Shown: one piece after another, positions 18,319-26,223 of the stretch
Layout of the letters: each line of letters begins with the position of its first letter
How positions within the stretch are numbered: the first letter of the stretch is position 1
Source: Frigoribacterium sp. ACAM 257
GTDB taxonomy: Bacteria > Actinomycetota > Actinomycetes > Actinomycetales > Microbacteriaceae
Length of the DNA: 64,000 bases
NCBI RefSeq assembly: GCF_007954365.1
Contig: NZ_VOLO01000001.1
Span: 744,001-808,000 of the forward strand
Direction of reading: 5' to 3'
Position numbers and translations under genes: made by a program
The notes under the pieces: generated by a model
Databases searched by the model: none
What the model was told of the DNA's origin: nothing
Seen by the model: only the letters and a program-made list of their open reading frames with translations

Positions 18319-19635
18319 ATGCCCGACCGAGGAGCCGCCGCCCAGCACACCGCCCGCACCGCCTCCCGGTGGACGCGGACGCTGCTGGCCCAGCCGCGCC
18401 TCCTCATGGCGGCGAAGGGGGCGCTCGCCGCGGCCCTCGCCTACTGGATCGCGCCCCACGTGCCGGGCGTCGCCGCCGAGTACCCCTACTACGCGCCCCT
18501 GGGGGCCGTGCTCGCGCTCTGGCCCACCGTCAAGACCTCGCTCAAGCAGGGGCTGCAGACGATCCTCGGCCTCGTGATCGGCGTGCTGCTCTCGACGACG
18601 GTGTTCGCCCTGCAGGACGGGCAGCCCGGCGTGCTCGCCGTGGCGCTGGTCGTCGGCCTGGGGACGCTCATCGCCGGCATCCGCTGGCTCGGGGCCGGCC
18701 GCGACTGGGTGCTCACCGCCGGGCTCTTCGTGCTGCTGCTCGGGGGAGCGAACGCCGGGGACTACTCCACCGGCTACGTCGTCCAGATCGGCGTGGGGGT
18801 GGCGGTGGGCGTCCTCGTCAACCTCCTCCTGGTGCCGCCGCTGTACACCGGCCGCGCCGAGCAGCGGCTCCGGCTCGTGCAGGCGTCGCTCGCCGACCGG
18901 GCCGACGACGTCGCCACCGTGTTCGAGGCGCACTGGCCGATCGAGGACGACGACTGGGAGAGGCGCGTCGCCGTCCTGCCGAGCACGCTGCGGCACGTCC
19001 GCGACAGCGTCGCGTACGCCGACGAGTCGCGACGCCTCAACCCCCGGTGGCTGCTGCGACGCCGCGACCTGGGCTCCGAGTACGCCGACCTCGTCGTCTT
19101 CGAGCGCGTGGGGTTCCACCTCCAGGACCTCGCGGAGGTCTCCGGGATCCTCGGTCGTCGCATCGGTCGCCAGATCGGCATCGTCGACGACCTCGCCCCC
19201 GTCGTCGCCCGCGCCGTCCGCAGCGTCGGCGAGGTGATCAGGAGGCGCGGCGGCGACGACCGGGACGCCTTCGTCTCCGCTCGCCGCGACGTCGAGGAGC
19301 TCTGGAGGGCCGTCGACTCGCACCGTGAGCTGCCGACGGTCGCCACGAGCGGCGGCGTGTCGGTCGCCGTCTCGCTCGGGCGGATCATCGCGGCGCTCGA
19401 CCCTGACGACTCGACGGCACCGCGACCCGACGACGAGGCGGTCGGCGACCTCGACGGCGACGGCGACGTCGACGCGGACGACGGCACGGCCGCGGTCGGC
19501 GGCACCACGAGCACCGGCCCCGTCGACGACCCCACGGCGCCCCGCGACACCGCCCCGCGCGACAGCGAGCGACGCCAGGAGGCGCAGGGCCCGGCTGCCG
19601 ACGGCGAGGCGGAGGACGCTCCCCGCGAACGCTGA
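18319..19635 (+). CDS. FUSC-family aromatic-acid-exporter-like membrane protein
   Basis: A 438-residue protein with one FUSC-type membrane half: five to six helices between residues 25 and 170 (including YYAPLGAVLALWPTVKTSLKQGLQTILGLVIGVLLS and the short GANAGDYSTGYVVQIGVGVAVG), then a cytoplasmic helical domain to about 350. The family exports aromatic acids or other anions. The last 80 residues are very acidic and contain DLDGDGDVDADD, which fits the EF-hand calcium loop (Asp at 1, 3, 5 and 12, Gly at 6, Val at 8). The ATG at 18319 leaves the LexA box 71 bases upstream, so induction with dnaE2 is possible. The substrate is unknown. Confidence 0.8.
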   Translation: MPDRGAAAQHTARTASRWTRTLLAQPRLLMAAKGALAAALAYWIAPHVPGVAAEYPYYAPLGAVLALWPTVKTSLKQGLQTILGLVIGVLLSTTVFALQDGQPGVLAVALVVGLGTLIAGIRWLGAGRDWVLTAGLFVLLLGGANAGDYSTGYVVQIGVGVAVGVLVNLLLVPPLYTGRAEQRLRLVQASLADRADDVATVFEAHWPIEDDDWERRVAVLPSTLRHVRDSVAYADESRRLNPRWLLRRRDLGSEYADLVVFERVGFHLQDLAEVSGILGRRIGRQIGIVDDLAPVVARAVRSVGEVIRRRGGDDRDAFVSARRDVEELWRAVDSHRELPTVATSGGVSVAVSLGRIIAALDPDDSTAPRPDDEAVGDLDGDGDVDADDGTAAVGGTTSTGPVDDPTAPRDTAPRDSERRQEAQGPAADGEAEDAPRER

Positions 19636-19815
19636 CGGCGTCCGGCGCCCCGGCGCAGTACGGTGGGGGAGGCATCGTCGCCGAACGCCCTGTCGCGCCC
19701 TGCGTCGGTCTCGCGCACGCCCCTGCGGCGTGTCGCGACCCCGCCCCGGCCCGGCAGCCCGTACCCCTCACACACCGAGCGGCGATCCGTCGCCGCCCTC
19801 ACGGAAGCCGTACCT

Positions 19816-21180
19816 GTGACAGACACCACCACCCTCATCATCCTCGGAGCCTCGGGAGACCTGACCGAGCGCCTCCTCCTCCCCGGCCTCGCGAGCCTCC
19901 TCAAGAGCGACCGCGGCGTCGACGTGCAGCTGATCGGCACCGGCCGCAGCGAGCGCAGCGTCGACGAGTGGGACGACGTCGTGAAGACGGCGTTCAACGG
20001 CGACGCCGGCAGCGACCTGGCCAAGAAGACGCTGGCGTCGAGCCGGTACATCCAGGGCGACCCGACCACGGTCGAGCACCTGAAGGCGCTCTTCGAGGCG
20101 TCCGAGGGCACGCCGGTCATGTACTTCGCGCTGCCCCCGGCGATCAGCACCAAGGTGATCCAGGCGCTCGCCGAGATCGACCTGCCCGACGGCCTCCGCC
20201 TCGCCCTCGAGAAGCCCTTCGGCTCCGACGAGGCGAGCGCGCGCGAGCTCAACGCCGAGCTGCTGAAGATCGTGCCGGAGGAGCGCATCCACCGCACCGA
20301 CCACTTCCTCGGCCGTGCGACCGTGCTCAACATGATCGGCCTGCGCTTCGCCAACCGCCTCTTCGAGCCGGTCTGGAACAGCGACAACATCGAGAAGGTG
20401 GAGATCTTCTACGACGAGGTCCTCGGCCTCGAGGGCCGGGCGCAGTACTACGACAAGGCCGGTGCACTGATCGACATGATCCAGAGCCACCTGCTGCAGG
20501 TGCTCGCCGTCATCGCGATGGACGCCCCGTCGAGCATCGACTCGGTCGAGCTCCGCAGCGAGATCGCCCGCGTCCTGCGCGCCACCTGGGTCAAGGGCGG
20601 CGACCCCGTCGCCTCCAGCCGTCGCGCGCAGTACGCGGCCGGCACGATCGACGGCAAGGAGGTGCCCGCCTACGCCGACGAGGACGGCGTCGACGTCGAG
20701 CGCCAGACCGAGACGCTCGCCGAGGTCGAGTTCGAGGTCAAGACCCGTCGCTGGGCGGGCGTCCCGTTCGTCCTGCGCTCGGGCAAGGGCATGACGAAGA
20801 TCCGCAAGGAGGTGCTGATCACCTTCAAGCCGGTGCCCGCGCTCCCCGAGGGCCTGCGCGGTTCGTCGACCCCCGACACCCTGCGCATCGAGATCAGCCC
20901 CGAGACGATGGAGCTCGGCGTCACCACGAACGGCGTCGGCAACCCCTTCGACCTGGAGAAGTCCACGTTCCAGGTGACGCTCGGCAAGCCTGAGCTGACC
21001 CCCTACGGCGAGGTCCTCAGCGGCATCTTCCACGACGACCCGACACTGTCGATCCGCGGGGACGTCGCGGAGCGCTGCTGGGCGATCGTCGCCCCGGTGA
21101 TCGACTCCTGGAAGGCCGGCGACGTGCCGCTCGACACCTACGCGGCCGGCTCGACCGGCCCGTCGGACTGGCCCGCCTGA
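19816..21180 (+). CDS. Glucose-6-phosphate dehydrogenase, short actinobacterial type
   Basis: A 454-residue protein with an N-terminal NADP-binding fold (LIILGASGDLTERLLLPGL), the substrate-binding EKPFG block near residue 133, and the catalytic His in RTDHFLGRATVLNM (about residue 160). Classical enzymes have DHYLGKE there; here the Lys is Arg and the next residues differ. At 454 residues it is shorter than the usual 490-510, similar to the second G6PDH of mycobacteria. The reaction would be glucose-6-phosphate to 6-phosphogluconolactone. The GTG at 19816 gives a start just before the Rossmann strand. It is monocistronic and has no opcA or tal neighbours, so a paralogue role is likely. Confidence 0.85.
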   Translation: MTDTTTLIILGASGDLTERLLLPGLASLLKSDRGVDVQLIGTGRSERSVDEWDDVVKTAFNGDAGSDLAKKTLASSRYIQGDPTTVEHLKALFEASEGTPVMYFALPPAISTKVIQALAEIDLPDGLRLALEKPFGSDEASARELNAELLKIVPEERIHRTDHFLGRATVLNMIGLRFANRLFEPVWNSDNIEKVEIFYDEVLGLEGRAQYYDKAGALIDMIQSHLLQVLAVIAMDAPSSIDSVELRSEIARVLRATWVKGGDPVASSRRAQYAAGTIDGKEVPAYADEDGVDVERQTETLAEVEFEVKTRRWAGVPFVLRSGKGMTKIRKEVLITFKPVPALPEGLRGSSTPDTLRIEISPETMELGVTTNGVGNPFDLEKSTFQVTLGKPELTPYGEVLSGIFHDDPTLSIRGDVAERCWAIVAPVIDSWKAGDVPLDTYAAGSTGPSDWPA

Positions 21181-21194
21181 GCCTCGACGCTCCC

Positions 21195-21244
21195 GCAGAC
21201 GACGGCCGCCCCGCTCATCGAGCAGGGCGGCCGTCGCCGTCTGC
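21195..21244. terminator. Bidirectional terminator between the G6PDH and GH15 genes
   Basis: GACGGCCGCCC (21201-21211) pairs perfectly with GGGCGGCCGTC (21225-21235), and GCAGAC (21195-21200) with GTCTGC (21239-21244) extends the stem across a small bulge. It lies between convergent genes, 20 bases after the G6PDH stop. Confidence 0.85.
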
Positions 21245-21252
21245 CTCGCCCC

Positions 21253-23049
21253 TCAGGCCGGGGCGGGGGCCGGGGCCTGACGGGCCTTCGCGATGGCGTC
21301 GGCGGCACGGACGAGAGCGAGGTGAGAGAGGGCCTGGGGGGTGTTCCCGACGTGGCGCCCCGTCGCGACCTCGATCTCCTCCGAGAGCATCCCCACGTCG
21401 TTGCAGTAGCCGACCAGGCGGTCCATCAGGGCCACGGCGTCGTCGACCCGACCGGACGCCGCGTACTGCTCGGCGAGCCAGAACGAGCAGGTGAGGAACG
21501 GGTTCTCCGCGCCGCTCAGCCCGTCGACGCCGCTCTCCGTCCGGTAGCGGCGCAGCAGGCCCTCGTGCAGCAGGTCCTCCTCGATGGCCGCGACGGTGCC
21601 GAGCATGCGGGGGTCGTCGGCGGCGACGAAACCGACCTGGGCCAGCTGCAGCAGCGACGCGTCCACCTCAGTCGTGCCGTAGTACTGGGTGAAGGTGCCG
21701 CGGTCGGCGTCCCAGCCCTTGGCCTCGATCTCCGTCCGAACCTCGTCCCGGAGCGCTCGCCACCGGTCGACGGGGCCGTCGAGGTCGAACTGCTCGACGC
21801 CCTGGATCGACCTGTCGAGCGCCGCCCAGATCATGGCCCTGGAGTGGGTGAAGTGCTGGAGCCCGCCGCGGATCTCCCAGATGCCGTTGTCCGGCCGCGT
21901 CCAGTTGTCCTCGACGTACTGCATCAGGGCCCGCTGGAGCGGCCAGGAGTACTCGGTCTCCTCGACGCCCAGCATGCGGGCCTCGTGCAGCGCGACCATC
22001 ACCTCGCCGAAGATGTCGCCCTGGTACTGCTTGTAGGCCGCGTTGCCGATGCGGACGGGGGAGGCGCCTCCGTAGCCCGGCAGCTGGCCGAGCTCGCTCT
22101 CGTGCAGGTAGCGCTCGCCCGCCAGGCCGTACATGATCTGCACGTCGGCAGGGTCGCCGGCGATGGCCCGCAGCAGCCAGCCGCGCCAGCGGTCGGCCTC
22201 CTCGGCGTAGCCGTGCAGGATCAGCGCCTGCAGCGTCATGGAGGCGTCGCGAAGCCACACGTAGCGGTAGTCCCAGTTGCGGGAGCCGCCGAACTGCTCG
22301 GGCAGGCTCGTCGTCGCGGCCGCCACGATGCCGCCGGTGTCCTCGTTCGTGAGTGCACGCAGGATGAGCAGGGACCGATGGACCTCGCGCGCGTAGGCCC
22401 CGGGCACCGTGCACCGGGCCGCCCACTCCTGCCACCACGCGACCGTCTCGTCGAGGCGGGCCGACACGTCGATCGCGGCTGGCGGCTCCCGGTGCGAGGG
22501 ATACCAGGTGAGGCTCTGGTCGACGGTCTGGCCGGCTGAGACCTCGAACTCCGCCTCGTGGGTGTGGTCGGTGGCGGTGAGGCGCGGGCCCCGGACGACG
22601 ACCGCGTCCGGCCCTGCCGTGGCGACGAGGGCCGTCCCGTCGGCCTCGGGCACCTGGCGCACCCAGGGGACGGCCGTGCCGTAGCCGAAGCGGATGGCGA
22701 GGTCGACGTGCATCGTCACCGTCCCGGACAGGCCGGTCACGCGCCGGACCACGTCGGCCCGCCGATCGCCGTACGGCATCAGGTCGGTGACCTCGACCAC
22801 CCCGGTCGGGGTCGTCCAGGTCGTGACGAGCACGAACGTCCCGTCGACGTAGCGTCGGGTCGACGTGGCGGCGGCGTCTCGGGGAGCGACCAGCCACCGG
22901 CCGGAGTCGTGGTCGCCGAGCAGGGCGCCGAAGGTCGACGCGGAGTCGAAGCGGGGCAGGCAGAGCCAGTCGATGCTGCCGTCGGTGCCCACCAGGCAGC
23001 CGGTGTGCAGATCGCCGATGAGCGCGTAGTTCTCGATGGCCAGGGGCAT
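21253..23049 (-). CDS. Glycoside hydrolase family 15 protein (trehalase/glucoamylase-like)
   Basis: A 598-residue protein. The N-terminal beta-sandwich opens with PLAIENYALIGDLHTGCLVGTDGSIDWLCLPRFDS, typical of bacterial GH15 trehalases. The (alpha/alpha)6 catalytic domain has NWDYRYVWLRDASMTLQAL near residue 260 and DNGIWEIRGGLQHFTHSRAMIWAALDR near 390; the Glu in WEIRGG is the likely acid catalyst. It ends with AENPFLTCSFWLAEQYA and a short Ala-Pro tail. It probably releases glucose from trehalose or alpha-glucans in the cytoplasm (no signal peptide). The ATG at 23049 is favoured by AGGA 7 bases upstream; an in-frame GTG lies at 23055. Confidence 0.9.
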   Translation of the reverse strand: MPLAIENYALIGDLHTGCLVGTDGSIDWLCLPRFDSASTFGALLGDHDSGRWLVAPRDAAATSTRRYVDGTFVLVTTWTTPTGVVEVTDLMPYGDRRADVVRRVTGLSGTVTMHVDLAIRFGYGTAVPWVRQVPEADGTALVATAGPDAVVVRGPRLTATDHTHEAEFEVSAGQTVDQSLTWYPSHREPPAAIDVSARLDETVAWWQEWAARCTVPGAYAREVHRSLLILRALTNEDTGGIVAAATTSLPEQFGGSRNWDYRYVWLRDASMTLQALILHGYAEEADRWRGWLLRAIAGDPADVQIMYGLAGERYLHESELGQLPGYGGASPVRIGNAAYKQYQGDIFGEVMVALHEARMLGVEETEYSWPLQRALMQYVEDNWTRPDNGIWEIRGGLQHFTHSRAMIWAALDRSIQGVEQFDLDGPVDRWRALRDEVRTEIEAKGWDADRGTFTQYYGTTEVDASLLQLAQVGFVAADDPRMLGTVAAIEEDLLHEGLLRRYRTESGVDGLSGAENPFLTCSFWLAEQYAASGRVDDAVALMDRLVGYCNDVGMLSEEIEVATGRHVGNTPQALSHLALVRAADAIAKARQAPAPAPA

Positions 23050-23120
23050 GGGCACATCCTGCCAGCGGCTGCTCGGATCCAGCCCGGCTCGGCCGAGCGG
23101 GCCGGTTCCCCGCGCAGCCG

Positions 23121-23135
23121 GCTCAGCTCAGCTCA
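23121..23135. repeat. GCTCA x3 tandem repeat containing the ribM stop
   Basis: GCTCA occurs at 23121-23125, 23126-23130 and 23131-23135. On the minus strand this reads TGAGC three times, the first TGA being the stop codon of the transporter gene (23133-23135). Confidence 0.8.
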
Positions 23136-23819
23136 GCGCTGCAGCGTCGGGTCGGGCCAGAGGGTCTCGACCAGCGGCTTCTGTCGACGGGCGCGAGCCC
23201 ACACGAAGAAGCCCACGAGGGTGAACGCCCCGTAGAAGACGTACATGAGACCCGAGGCGTAGTAGCCGGCACTGAAGAGCAGGGGCGTGCCGACGAGGTC
23301 GACGGCGACCCAGATCAACCAGAACTCGACCCAGCCCTTGGCCATGCCCCAGGTAGCGAGCAGCGAGCCCGTGAAGATCCAGGCGTCGGCCCAGACCGGC
23401 TCGTACGAGCCCAGGGCGCTGAAGACCGGGGTGAGGACGGCGGTGCCGCCGAACAGGGCCACGACGAGCACGACCCGGTTCTTCGCGCCGGCCCAGCGAG
23501 GCTCGACCGGGGAGCTCGCACCTCCGTCGCGGGAGCGGCTCCAGCGGTACCAGCCCCAGATCGAGACAGCGATGAACATCACCTGGCGCCCGGCCTGGCC
23601 GAGGAGGTTCACGGGGTTCGGGGTGTCGAACACGGCGCCGAGGAACACGGTGAAGAGCAAGGCGTTGCCCACGATGCCGACCGGCCAGGCCCACACCTTG
23701 CGGCGCATGCCGCCCAGGGCGCTCAGCAGGCCGAAGACGTTGCCGATCACCTCGCGCCACAGGATCGTCTGGTCGCCCAGCACGAGCTGCGCGTCGAACA
23801 GCCAGCGGATCAGGGTCAT
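23133..23819 (-). CDS. ribM: PnuC-family riboflavin transporter RibM
   Basis: A 228-residue PnuC-family membrane protein with about seven hydrophobic segments and the family features WPVGIVGNALLFTVFLGAVF, VMFIAVSIWGWYRW and WVEFWLIWVAVDLVGTPLLF. PnuC proteins carry vitamins by facilitated diffusion; the subgroup controlled by FMN riboswitches in Corynebacterium and Streptomyces imports riboflavin (RibM). The FMN riboswitch directly upstream (23895-24040) is what moves the call from nicotinamide riboside to riboflavin. AGGAGG lies just upstream of the ATG and can be hidden by a hairpin. The stop sits in a GCTCA triplet repeat. Confidence 0.9.
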   Translation of the reverse strand: MTLIRWLFDAQLVLGDQTILWREVIGNVFGLLSALGGMRRKVWAWPVGIVGNALLFTVFLGAVFDTPNPVNLLGQAGRQVMFIAVSIWGWYRWSRSRDGGASSPVEPRWAGAKNRVVLVVALFGGTAVLTPVFSALGSYEPVWADAWIFTGSLLATWGMAKGWVEFWLIWVAVDLVGTPLLFSAGYYASGLMYVFYGAFTLVGFFVWARARRQKPLVETLWPDPTLQR

Positions 23820-23823
23820 CGTG

Positions 23824-23871
23824 TCCTCCTCGTCGGTGACGACGCCGGGCGTCGTCGGATCGGGGAGGAGG
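23824..23871 (-). promoter_or_regulatory. Shine-Dalgarno-sequestering hairpin of ribM
   Basis: On the minus strand CCTCCTC (23871-23865) is the perfect complement of the Shine-Dalgarno GAGGAGG (23831-23825). Between them sits a second perfect hairpin GACGACGCC-G-GGCGTCGTC (23838-23856). The layout looks like the expression platform of the upstream FMN riboswitch, blocking ribosome binding when FMN is bound. This is read from pairing only. Confidence 0.7.
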
Positions 23872-23894
23872 CGCGACCGCAGGCGCGATCGACG

Positions 23895-24040
23895 CTCGCT
23901 TCTCTCATCCAGACTTTACTGTCGGCTCCAGAATGGTCCTTCTCAGGACTGTCACTGGATCAGCCTCTCGGTGTCGAGAGGGTCGCGGGCTGTCACCGCC
24001 GGTACGGAATCACACCGTCCCCGAAGCACTCGTGAGAACG
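23895..24040 (-). promoter_or_regulatory. FMN riboswitch (RFN element)
   Basis: Read on the minus strand, the conserved blocks appear in order: TTCTC (5' half of P1), CTTCGGGGACGGTG, ATTCCGTACCGGCGGTGA, CAGCCCGCGA, GAGGCTGATCC, GGAGCCGACAGT and AAAGTCTGGATGAGAGAAG (3' half of P1). A variable stem CCTCTCGACACCGAGAGG sits at the expected place, and an extra hairpin GTCCT-GAGA-AGGAC is inserted in the last arm. The element ends about 75 bases before ribM and binds FMN to repress riboflavin uptake. Confidence 0.95.
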
Positions 24041-24049
24041 AGTCTTGCA

Positions 24050-24068
24050 CCCCGGGCATTCCCGGGGG
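24050..24068 (-). terminator. Hairpin terminator after the DUF6504 gene
   Basis: CCCCGGG (24050-24056) and CCCGGGG (24061-24067) pair across CATT. It begins 20 bases after the DUF6504 stop (minus strand) and lies just before the FMN riboswitch, so it separates the two transcription units. Confidence 0.7.
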
Positions 24069-24087
24069 CGTCGAGCGTCTCACGGCG

Positions 24088-24414
24088 TCACGCGAACAGC
24101 TGCTGCTCGACCCTGTCGTCGAACACGCCGAGCAGCAGCCACGAGCCGTCGGCGCCGTCACGGGCGAGGTCGAAGGTGCCGTCGACCCGATGCGCCCCGT
24201 CGGTCAGCGGCAGGGCGTCGACCCGCCAGACCGGCAGCTCGAGCAGTGCCTCGCCGGCGCCCCGGGGCGCCCTGGCCGCCGACCGCCACCACTCGCGGCG
24301 GGTGACCCACCTCTCTGGCGGGCTCACCACGCCGTAGACGACCCCGCGCCAGACGAACCGCAACGGGGCCCCGCCCTCGGTCGTCTCGACCGGCACCGCT
24401 TCGTCGACCTTCAT
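24088..24414 (-). CDS. DUF6504 family protein, SOS-linked
   Basis: A 108-residue protein with the Trp-rich core PLRFVWRGVVYGVVSPPERWVTRREWW and a C-terminal SWLLLGVFDD. This pattern is that of DUF6504 proteins, which in many actinobacteria lie next to imuB and dnaE2; the family call is from memory of that context. Here it is 6 kb from dnaE2 but has its own LexA-type box 14 bases before the start codon. GGAGG precedes the ATG by 4 bases. A role with the mutasome is inferred; no enzymatic motif is seen. Confidence 0.8.
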   Translation of the reverse strand: MKVDEAVPVETTEGGAPLRFVWRGVVYGVVSPPERWVTRREWWRSAARAPRGAGEALLELPVWRVDALPLTDGAHRVDGTFDLARDGADGSWLLLGVFDDRVEQQLFA

Positions 24415-24425
24415 GCCGCCTCCTC

Positions 24426-24445
24426 GTTCGAATGTGTGTTCGAAC
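24426..24445. promoter_or_regulatory. LexA-type box upstream of DUF6504
   Basis: GTTCGAATGTGTGTTCGAAC is a 20-base palindrome. The 16-base core at 24428-24443 matches TCGAAC-N4-GTTCGA with one mismatch (T at position 6). It shares the GTGTGTTCGA half with the dnaE2 box. It ends 12 bases before the DUF6504 start on the minus strand. Confidence 0.85.
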
Positions 24446-24488
24446 ACGAGTGTAGGTCGGGCCCCCGACATCGGCCAGGGCCCCGGCA

Positions 24489-25775
24489 TCACCAGGGCAG
24501 CAGGTTCTCCGCGACGTGCCGCACGACCCGGTCGGGCACGCCGGCCTCGTCCGCGAAGCCGCGCCAGCCCGCGACGGCGTCGTGCACCTCCGCGACGATG
24601 TCCGAGGCGCCGGGCACGAGGTGCCGGTCGGCGAGGCGCATCACGTCCGCCTCGACAGGGTCGCGCCACACGCCGTCGACCCCCATCAGGTGCTGGTACG
24701 TGAACCGGCCAGCCGGGTTGTGCGCGAACGTCAGGTCGTACGCCGGGGCCAGCTCCCACGACGCCGACGCCGACGCCGACCGGAGCAGGAACGACGTGTT
24801 CTTCGTGTGGTCGTCGTTGTTCGCCGCCAGCACGTTGAAGACCATGCGCCGGAACGCCTGCGGCAGCGCCTCGCTCCCGACGACGCGGGCCGTCACGTCG
24901 AAGAGCTGTCCGTAGTCGTGCACCTGCCGCTGGCGGTAGTCGAGGTGCGCCGTGCCGCAGAGGGTCACCGCATGCGCCTTGCCCGACTCCAGCCGGTCGA
25001 AGCGCCGCGTCATGAAGTGCGCCCTGTCGCCCTCCTCGAGCAGCCGGCACTCGGTCATGTCGATGCCGGCCGCCCCGGCCATCGCCGAGTACGCCAGCTC
25101 CACCCGGCCCGACGAGTCGCCCTGCCCGAGCTCCGAGTCGGCGCCCATGCCGTCGAGCTTCAGCAGCCAGTGCTCGAAGCCCTCGGGGGCCGGCAGCTGG
25201 CCAGAGCGGACCTCGCCCGTCTCCCGGTCCCACGCGATCACGGCCTTGGCCCTGGCCCCTCCCGCCGACGTCCCCACCTGGATCAGGGAGCGGATCGCCG
25301 ACTCGGTCTCCCGGTCGCTCGAGAACTCGGCGTCGAGCACGCTCCTCGCGCCCTCGACCAGGTCGCTCAGCTCGACGGCGCTCGTGGTCCGGTGACGCGG
25401 CCCCCTCGACGGCCGGAACTCCAGGGCGCCCATCGCGCGGTCCGCCATGTACGCGAGTCGATCGAGCGGCGTCGCGGCTCCGCGCCCGACTCCCTGTCGG
25501 GCCAGCCACGCGTCGATCACCGCGTTCCCGAAGTCGTCGGGCAGGGCATCGGCCAGCAACGCGGGGAGGCGGTGGAACGTCGCCTCCGGCAGCTGGGGGA
25601 ACACGTGACGGCGCCGACGCACCGGCATGGTCAACGGGGCGAGCTCGACCCCCTTCGCCGCCCACTCGGGGTAGTACTCGAACACGTACGCCCCGAGCGC
25701 GGGATCGAGGGCGACCGCGCCGACCCGCTCTCCCCAGGCCGTGACCTCGACGGCCTGGACGGGCACCCAGCTCAC
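24489..25775 (-). CDS. hipA: HipA-family serine/threonine kinase toxin
   Basis: A 428-residue protein with the HipA N-terminal subdomain (residues 5-110, LGAYVFEYYPEW and LPDDFGNAVIDAWLARQG) and the kinase-like core: IQVGTSAGGARAKAVIAW (P-loop-like segment with Lys), HWLLKLDGMG, VFNVLAANNDDHTKNTSFLLR with the catalytic NNDDHTKN loop, and the metal-binding ELAPAYDLTF. HipA toxins phosphorylate aminoacyl-tRNA synthetases such as GltX and cause dormancy; the target here is unknown. The GTG start at 25775 shares GTGA with the hipB stop, and AGGAGAGA lies 8 bases upstream. All key residues look intact. Confidence 0.93.
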   Translation of the reverse strand: MSWVPVQAVEVTAWGERVGAVALDPALGAYVFEYYPEWAAKGVELAPLTMPVRRRRHVFPQLPEATFHRLPALLADALPDDFGNAVIDAWLARQGVGRGAATPLDRLAYMADRAMGALEFRPSRGPRHRTTSAVELSDLVEGARSVLDAEFSSDRETESAIRSLIQVGTSAGGARAKAVIAWDRETGEVRSGQLPAPEGFEHWLLKLDGMGADSELGQGDSSGRVELAYSAMAGAAGIDMTECRLLEEGDRAHFMTRRFDRLESGKAHAVTLCGTAHLDYRQRQVHDYGQLFDVTARVVGSEALPQAFRRMVFNVLAANNDDHTKNTSFLLRSASASASWELAPAYDLTFAHNPAGRFTYQHLMGVDGVWRDPVEADVMRLADRHLVPGASDIVAEVHDAVAGWRGFADEAGVPDRVVRHVAENLLPW

Positions 25776-26119
25776 GATCCGTCTCTCCTGCGCGGTGTCC
25801 GTGGTCGATAGACGCGACGACGCGGGGCCGGGTCCGCCGACCGGAGGACGTCGATGGGGCTCACGGCGCTCGCCGGGGCCAGGGCGTCGAGGGCGTCCTC
25901 GGCGCCGAGGGCCCGCAGCACGCGCACGAGGCTGGCGAGGGTGCTCCCGCGGCCGTTCTCGAGCGACTGGAGCGTGCTGGTCGAGAGGTCGGCACGCCGC
26001 GCCAACGAGATCTGGTCGAGGCCGGCGTCGAGCCGGAGGGCTCGGACCTGGCTGCCGATGCGTGCTTCCCACTCGTCGGTGGAGCGCACGGGCGCGTCGG
26101 AGGGCGGCTGATCGATCAT
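25772..26119 (-). CDS. hipB: HipB-like antitoxin, XRE-family regulator
   Basis: A 115-residue protein with an XRE helix-turn-helix at about residues 23-80: IGSQVRALRLDAGLDQISLARRADLSTSTLQSLENGRGSTLASLVRVLRALGA. It would neutralise HipA and repress the operon. The C-terminal tail is basic (RRRVYRPRTPRRR). An AGGAGA site precedes the ATG. Two related sites 40 bp apart lie just upstream and are probable HipB operators. The gene is translationally coupled to hipA. Confidence 0.92.
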   Translation of the reverse strand: MIDQPPSDAPVRSTDEWEARIGSQVRALRLDAGLDQISLARRADLSTSTLQSLENGRGSTLASLVRVLRALGAEDALDALAPASAVSPIDVLRSADPAPRRRVYRPRTPRRRDGS

Positions 26120-26134
26120 GGGTCTCCTGTACGT

Positions 26135-26192
26135 GGATTTTCCAGCATAAGAGCCAGATCGAGGCCTGGCAACCGGATTTCCCGTCATAGGA
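26135..26192. promoter_or_regulatory. Paired direct repeats, probable HipB operators
   Basis: GGATTTTCCAGCATAAGA (26135-26152) and GGATTTCCCGTCATAGGA (26175-26192) agree at 13 of 18 bases and start exactly 40 bp apart, nearly four helical turns. They lie 16-73 bases upstream of hipB. The AT-rich cores stand out from the GC-rich surroundings. HipB autorepression is known for the family; the site assignment is inferred. Confidence 0.65.
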
Positions 26193-26223
26193 GGACCGCA
26201 ACTCCCCGCTGTCAGGTCAGGCG

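Noticed and set aside
14117-18577. Very long open frame on the plus strand opposite dnaE2.
   Set aside because: It mirrors the codon pattern of dnaE2 in a GC-rich genome and has no recognisable domain or ribosome site; the antisense frame is a shadow.
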